A DNA stretch of 64,000 nt from an uncultured Anaerolineae bacterium (GTDB taxonomy: Bacteria > Chloroflexota > Anaerolineae > Anaerolineales > Villigracilaceae). The stretch covers positions 1 through 64,000 of the forward strand of contig CAIQVH010000020.1 in the NCBI GenBank assembly GCA_903875215.1, read 5' to 3'. Shown here piece after piece: positions 61,153-64,000 of this stretch. Under the pieces are notes generated by a model, which was not told the DNA's origin, searched no databases, and saw only the letters and a program-made list of their open reading frames with translations. The translations under genes and the position numbers were made by a program. Within the stretch, counting starts at the first letter, position 1. Each line of letters begins with the position of its first letter.

Positions 61153-61392
61153 GCTTTGAGTATAGTGCGATGAAGCATAAATGGCAAGCACTGCTGCTGG
61201 GGCTGGTCCCGGCAGTGTGAGAGACCGTCTTTATTTTTCCGGTAAAACTTCGCGTAGTATTACGGCACTCGCAGTCGGATCCGGCCCAGGCGAGATTGGC
61301 GTACGTCACAGCGGGAGTTAAATGTTCTCGTTGGGGATTTTTCCGGCGGTACCTTATAATTGTAAGGAAAATTGCATTCAACGGAGGCGCGT

Positions 61393-62916
61393 ATGAATAC
61401 TTTGCTTGATAAACTGAAAATCCAGCCGGTCAATGCTGGTGCCTGCATCGGCCCGACTGGTTGGTTGATGGATCCGCTGGGCCGCGAGCTGATTTCGTAC
61501 AACCCGGCCACCGGCGAGGCTCTCGCCAGCGTCATCCAGGCCAGCGCGGAGACTTACCAGACCGTGGCGGCAGCGGCGCAGGAGACGTTTCTTCAATGGC
61601 GCACCGTCCCGGCGCCGAAACGCGGGGATGTGGTGCGAGATCTGGCCAATGCGTTGCGCGAAATGCAGGAACCGCTCGGTGACCTGGTCACTGTCGAAAT
61701 GGGGAAAATCCGGGCGGAGGGACATGGCGAGGTGCAGGAAATGATTGATATCTGTGATTTCGCCGTCGGCCAGTCGCGCATGCTTTACGGGTTGAGTATG
61801 CACTCCGAGCGGCCGTCGCATCGCATGTATGAGCAGTGGCATCCGTTGGGCATCCTGGGGCTGGTGACGGCTTTCAATTTCCCGGTGGCGGTCTGGTCGT
61901 GGAATGCAGCGCTGGCGGCCATTTGCGGCGATACGGTCATCTGGAAACCCTCTTCTTATACCCCGCTGACGGCGATTGCTGTGACCCATATTACCAATGC
62001 CGTGCTTGCGGATCACGGATTGAGCGGCATTTTCAACCTGGTGATTGGTTCGGGGCGCGATGTGGGTGAATTGCTGCTGAATGATAAACGCGTCCCGCTG
62101 GTTTCGTTTACCGGCTCGACGCAGATCGGCACCCATGTTGCCGAAGCCGTTTCACGCCGCTTCGGACGCACGATCCTGGAATTGGGCGGTAACAACGGCA
62201 TCATCGTCTCTGAGAAGGCCGATCTTGAGATGGCCACTCGCGCTATCTTGTTTGGCGCGGTGGGCACGGCCGGGCAGCGCTGCACCTCCACGCGTCGTAT
62301 TATCATGCATAAGTCCATTGCCGCAGAGTTGACCCGGCGCCTGGTAAGCGCCTACCGTCAGGTGCGCATTGGTGATCCGATTGAATCACAGACGCTGATG
62401 GGGCCGCTGGTGGTCAATACATCGCTGGAAGAAATGTTCGCAGCCATAGACCGGGCGGTGGCTGATGGGGGCGAAGTGGTGACGGGCGGGCATCCGCTGC
62501 CCGAGCTGGGGCCGAATTTTGTTGAACCGACCATCATTAAAATGCCTGCTCAGACCGAAATTGTGAAAACTGAAACTTTTGCACCCATTTTGTACCTGTT
62601 GGAATACGAATCGATGGAAGAAGCTCTCCGCCTGCACAATGAAGTGCCGCAGGGTCTTTCGAGTGCCCTGTTTACCGATTCGCTGCGCGAGGCTGAGATG
62701 TTCCTTTCGGCGGTTGGCTCGGATTGTGGGATTGCCAATATTAACATCGGTACATCCGGCGCGGAAATCGGCGGTGCGTTTGGTGGCGAGAAGGAGACCG
62801 GCGGCGGGCGCGAATCGGGCTCGGATGCCTGGAAAACCTACATGCGGCGGCAGACCAACACCATCAACTGGTCCAAGGACCTGCCGCTGGCGCAGGGTAT
62901 CAAGTTTGGCGAATAA
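61393..62916 (+). CDS. ALDH7-type aldehyde dehydrogenase (aminoadipate-semialdehyde-like)
   Basis: 507 residues most like antiquitin/ALDH7: LGILGLVTAFNFPVAVWSWN, KPSSYTPLTAIAV, FTGSTQIGTHVAEAV, catalytic Glu in LELGGNNGIIV, catalytic Cys in TAGQRCTSTRRIIM, and the ALDH7 C-terminal GGEKETGGGRESGSDAWK. ALDH7 enzymes oxidise alpha-aminoadipate semialdehyde in lysine catabolism and other aldehydes. ATG 61393 has CGGAGGCG upstream, and a TATAAT lies at 61355-61360. It is the fourth aldehyde-oxidising enzyme in the window. Confidence 0.9.
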   Translation: MNTLLDKLKIQPVNAGACIGPTGWLMDPLGRELISYNPATGEALASVIQASAETYQTVAAAAQETFLQWRTVPAPKRGDVVRDLANALREMQEPLGDLVTVEMGKIRAEGHGEVQEMIDICDFAVGQSRMLYGLSMHSERPSHRMYEQWHPLGILGLVTAFNFPVAVWSWNAALAAICGDTVIWKPSSYTPLTAIAVTHITNAVLADHGLSGIFNLVIGSGRDVGELLLNDKRVPLVSFTGSTQIGTHVAEAVSRRFGRTILELGGNNGIIVSEKADLEMATRAILFGAVGTAGQRCTSTRRIIMHKSIAAELTRRLVSAYRQVRIGDPIESQTLMGPLVVNTSLEEMFAAIDRAVADGGEVVTGGHPLPELGPNFVEPTIIKMPAQTEIVKTETFAPILYLLEYESMEEALRLHNEVPQGLSSALFTDSLREAEMFLSAVGSDCGIANINIGTSGAEIGGAFGGEKETGGGRESGSDAWKTYMRRQTNTINWSKDLPLAQGIKFGE

Positions 62917-62982
62917 TCGCCTGCGCAGACCGGCCCAATCAGTCTGCCGGGTTGGTCATCAACCTGAAAGAAGAAGGACTCT

Positions 62983-63621
62983 ATGCAACTGAACCCGCAT
63001 AGCAAATTGCTTTTTATTGGCGATTCGATCACGGATTGTGACCGTGAGCGTCCGGTCGGCGAAGGGAATGGGTTGGGCAGAGGGTATGTCAGCCTGGTGA
63101 ATGCCTGGCTGGCAGCTGCTGATCCGGCCCGGCCGATTCGCGTCCTGAATGTCGGCACCAGCGGAAACACTGTCCGTGATCTGGAAGCCCGCTGGCAGAC
63201 GGATGTTCTCGATCTGCATCCTCACTGGCTTTCCGTGATGATCGGCATTAACGATGTCTGGCGGCAGTTTGATTCGCCGCTGCAAACCGAGTCGCATGTT
63301 GGGTTGGAGGAATATAGCGCCACGCTGGAACGTCTCATCCGGGCCACCCGGCCCCGGCTGCAGGGTCTTGTACTCATGACCCCGTATTTCATTGAGACCA
63401 ATCTGGCGGATGCCATGCGCGCCCGTATGGATGCCTATGGGGCCGTTGTGGGCCAGCTGGCGGAGAAATACCAGGCCGTGATTGTCGATACGCAGGCCGC
63501 GTTTGATGGTGCCCTGCAATCGATGCATCCCATGTCACTGGCCTGGGATCGCATCCACCCCAATTTGACCGGACACATGCTCCTGGCGCGGGCTTTCCTG
63601 GCGGCGCTCGAGGCGGCCTGA
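62983..63621 (+). CDS. SGNH/GDSL-type hydrolase
   Basis: 212 residues with all SGNH blocks: I, FIGDSITDC (catalytic Ser); II, NVGTSGNTVRDLEARW (Gly); III, VMIGINDVWRQF (Asn); V, WDRIHPNLTGH (Asp and His). No signal peptide, so cytoplasmic. Members deacetylate carbohydrates or cleave esters. It follows the ALDH7-type gene by 66 bases with a GAAGAAGGA site and may be co-transcribed. Confidence 0.9.
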   Translation: MQLNPHSKLLFIGDSITDCDRERPVGEGNGLGRGYVSLVNAWLAAADPARPIRVLNVGTSGNTVRDLEARWQTDVLDLHPHWLSVMIGINDVWRQFDSPLQTESHVGLEEYSATLERLIRATRPRLQGLVLMTPYFIETNLADAMRARMDAYGAVVGQLAEKYQAVIVDTQAAFDGALQSMHPMSLAWDRIHPNLTGHMLLARAFLAALEAA

Positions 63622-63664
63622 AGAGCTGAAAAACCTCCTTTGGAACAACCCCGGCTGGAGCGGG

Positions 63665-63706
63665 GCACACTCTGCCGGGAGATTTCTTTTTCCCGGCAGA
63701 GTGTGC
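63665..63706. terminator. 16-bp perfect hairpin
   Basis: GCACACTCTGCCGGGA / TCCCGGCAGAGTGTGC with a T-rich 10-base loop lies 44 bases after the SGNH hydrolase. It has no T-run after the stem, so termination by this alone is uncertain. Confidence 0.6.
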
Positions 63707-63775
63707 ATGTCCCATACGGTGCTTTGCAATTATCTTGATAGATTCATGCAGGCCATGGGGTTATAAAATCGGCCC

Positions 63776-64000
63776 ATGAAAATTACCTTTCTGGGCACCC
63801 ACGGACAATTCAATATCGGCGACGAACTGTTGCTCGAAACTTTCCTCGCGCAGTTGGGCAAAGAGCACCACTATGCAGTCAACTCCTATGACCCGGATTT
63901 CACCCGCCAGGCGCTGCAACCACAATTCTCAGTGGAGACCTTTCACACCACTGGCGAACTGCGCCGCTTTCTTCACCATCTGTTGACCAGTGACCTGCTC
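63776..64000 (+). CDS. Polysaccharide pyruvyl transferase family protein (partial)
   Basis: The first 75 residues run off the window. The opening MKITFLGTHGQFNIGDELLL matches the polysaccharide pyruvyl transferase (CsaB/WcaK) fold, where the glycine-rich GxxxxGD segment lies after strand 1. Members add pyruvate ketals to cell-surface glycans, for instance for S-layer attachment, or act as related glycosyl enzymes. No firm assignment is possible from the fragment. Confidence 0.65.
   Translation, partial: MKITFLGTHGQFNIGDELLLETFLAQLGKEHHYAVNSYDPDFTRQALQPQFSVETFHTTGELRRFLHHLLTSDLL

Noticed and set aside
61331-61360. Full sigma-70 promoter before the ALDH7-type gene
   Set aside because: TATAAT is perfect but the only -35 candidate (TTGGGG, 18-base spacer) is weak, so I mention it only within the gene entry.

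Overview
The window looks like a chromosomal segment of an anaerobic or facultative member of the Chloroflexota (Anaerolineae-like). This assignment rests on gene content, not on an rRNA marker: none is present, and I saw no tRNA gene. Supporting signs are a DUF11-repeat surface protein ending in an LPKTGF motif plus a fused sortase, many Pro/Thr linkers, and a heavy load of molybdenum, tungsten and corrinoid enzymes. The sequence is GC-rich apart from one AT-rich island at about 21.85-22.85 kb.

Layout. 0-4.5 kb: a decaying set of small leftward genes (truncated GyrI-like, DUF2277, a RibD-type reductase with its middle deleted, a YdeI-type protein, a frameshifted helix-hairpin-helix protein). 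These are followed by a MerR regulator with a classic 19-bp-spacer operator-promoter, two aldo/keto reductases and an NTF2-like protein. 4.7-16.3 kb: a sulfoquinovose (plant sulfosugar) catabolic locus. It holds a YihQ-type sulfoquinovosidase with all sulfonate-binding residues, an MFS importer, a ROK repressor, a fucose-isomerase-like isomerase, an Fsa-type transaldolase, a TauE/SafE exporter, a metal-ligand-free M24 pseudo-peptidase, and a tungsten-type aldehyde:ferredoxin oxidoreductase (AOR) with a MoaD-like partner. This resembles the sulfo-transaldolase pathway, but the usual NAD sulfolactaldehyde dehydrogenase is absent and an AOR sits in its place behind a candidate Moco/tungsten-cofactor riboswitch. 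16.5-22.9 kb: a truncated mannose-6-phosphate isomerase, a 1315-residue DUF11-LPKTG-sortase protein, a histidine-kinase fragment and the AT-rich island with two exported proteins. 23-36.2 kb: a membrane protein, a UbiA-type prenyltransferase, and a Crp/Fnr regulator in a K+-channel operon divergent from an ABC-2 exporter. The same TACGAC-N4-GTCGTA box lies at identical spacing from the -10 in two promoters. A polyferredoxin pair and an ArsR-permease-thioredoxin trio follow.

36.3-43.5 kb: a cobalamin-riboswitch-controlled corrinoid uptake, salvage and remodelling operon (btuFCD, adenosyltransferase, cobT, cobS, and a CbiR-CobU fusion). A palindromic repeat family (CCCTCACCCC...GGGGATGAGGG) sits between its genes, and one copy is inserted in frame in an ABC ATPase at 30.85 kb. 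43.5-49.3 kb: SixA, two PadR regulators sharing an ACTCA-N(3-5)-TGAGT operator, TrmO, modAB without modC, and an aldehyde dehydrogenase. 49.5-61.2 kb: a molybdenum aldehyde oxidoreductase (MOP type) with a set of accessory genes: a Fe-S flavoprotein, a small CxxC redox protein, a methyltransferase, a C-GCAxxG-C-C protein, a TrsS-like radical SAM protein, an AMP-forming ligase, XdhC, and a GntR regulator with a molybdate-binding-type domain. The gene set resembles the DVU_1551-1559 locus of Desulfovibrio vulgaris, whose biochemical purpose is, to my knowledge, not established. 61.4-64 kb: an ALDH7-type dehydrogenase, an SGNH hydrolase and the start of a polysaccharide pyruvyl transferase.

The strongest candidates for something undescribed are the AOR-terminated sulfoglycolysis locus, the MOP/radical-SAM island, the self-contained LPKTG-sortase protein, and the in-frame palindromic insertion.
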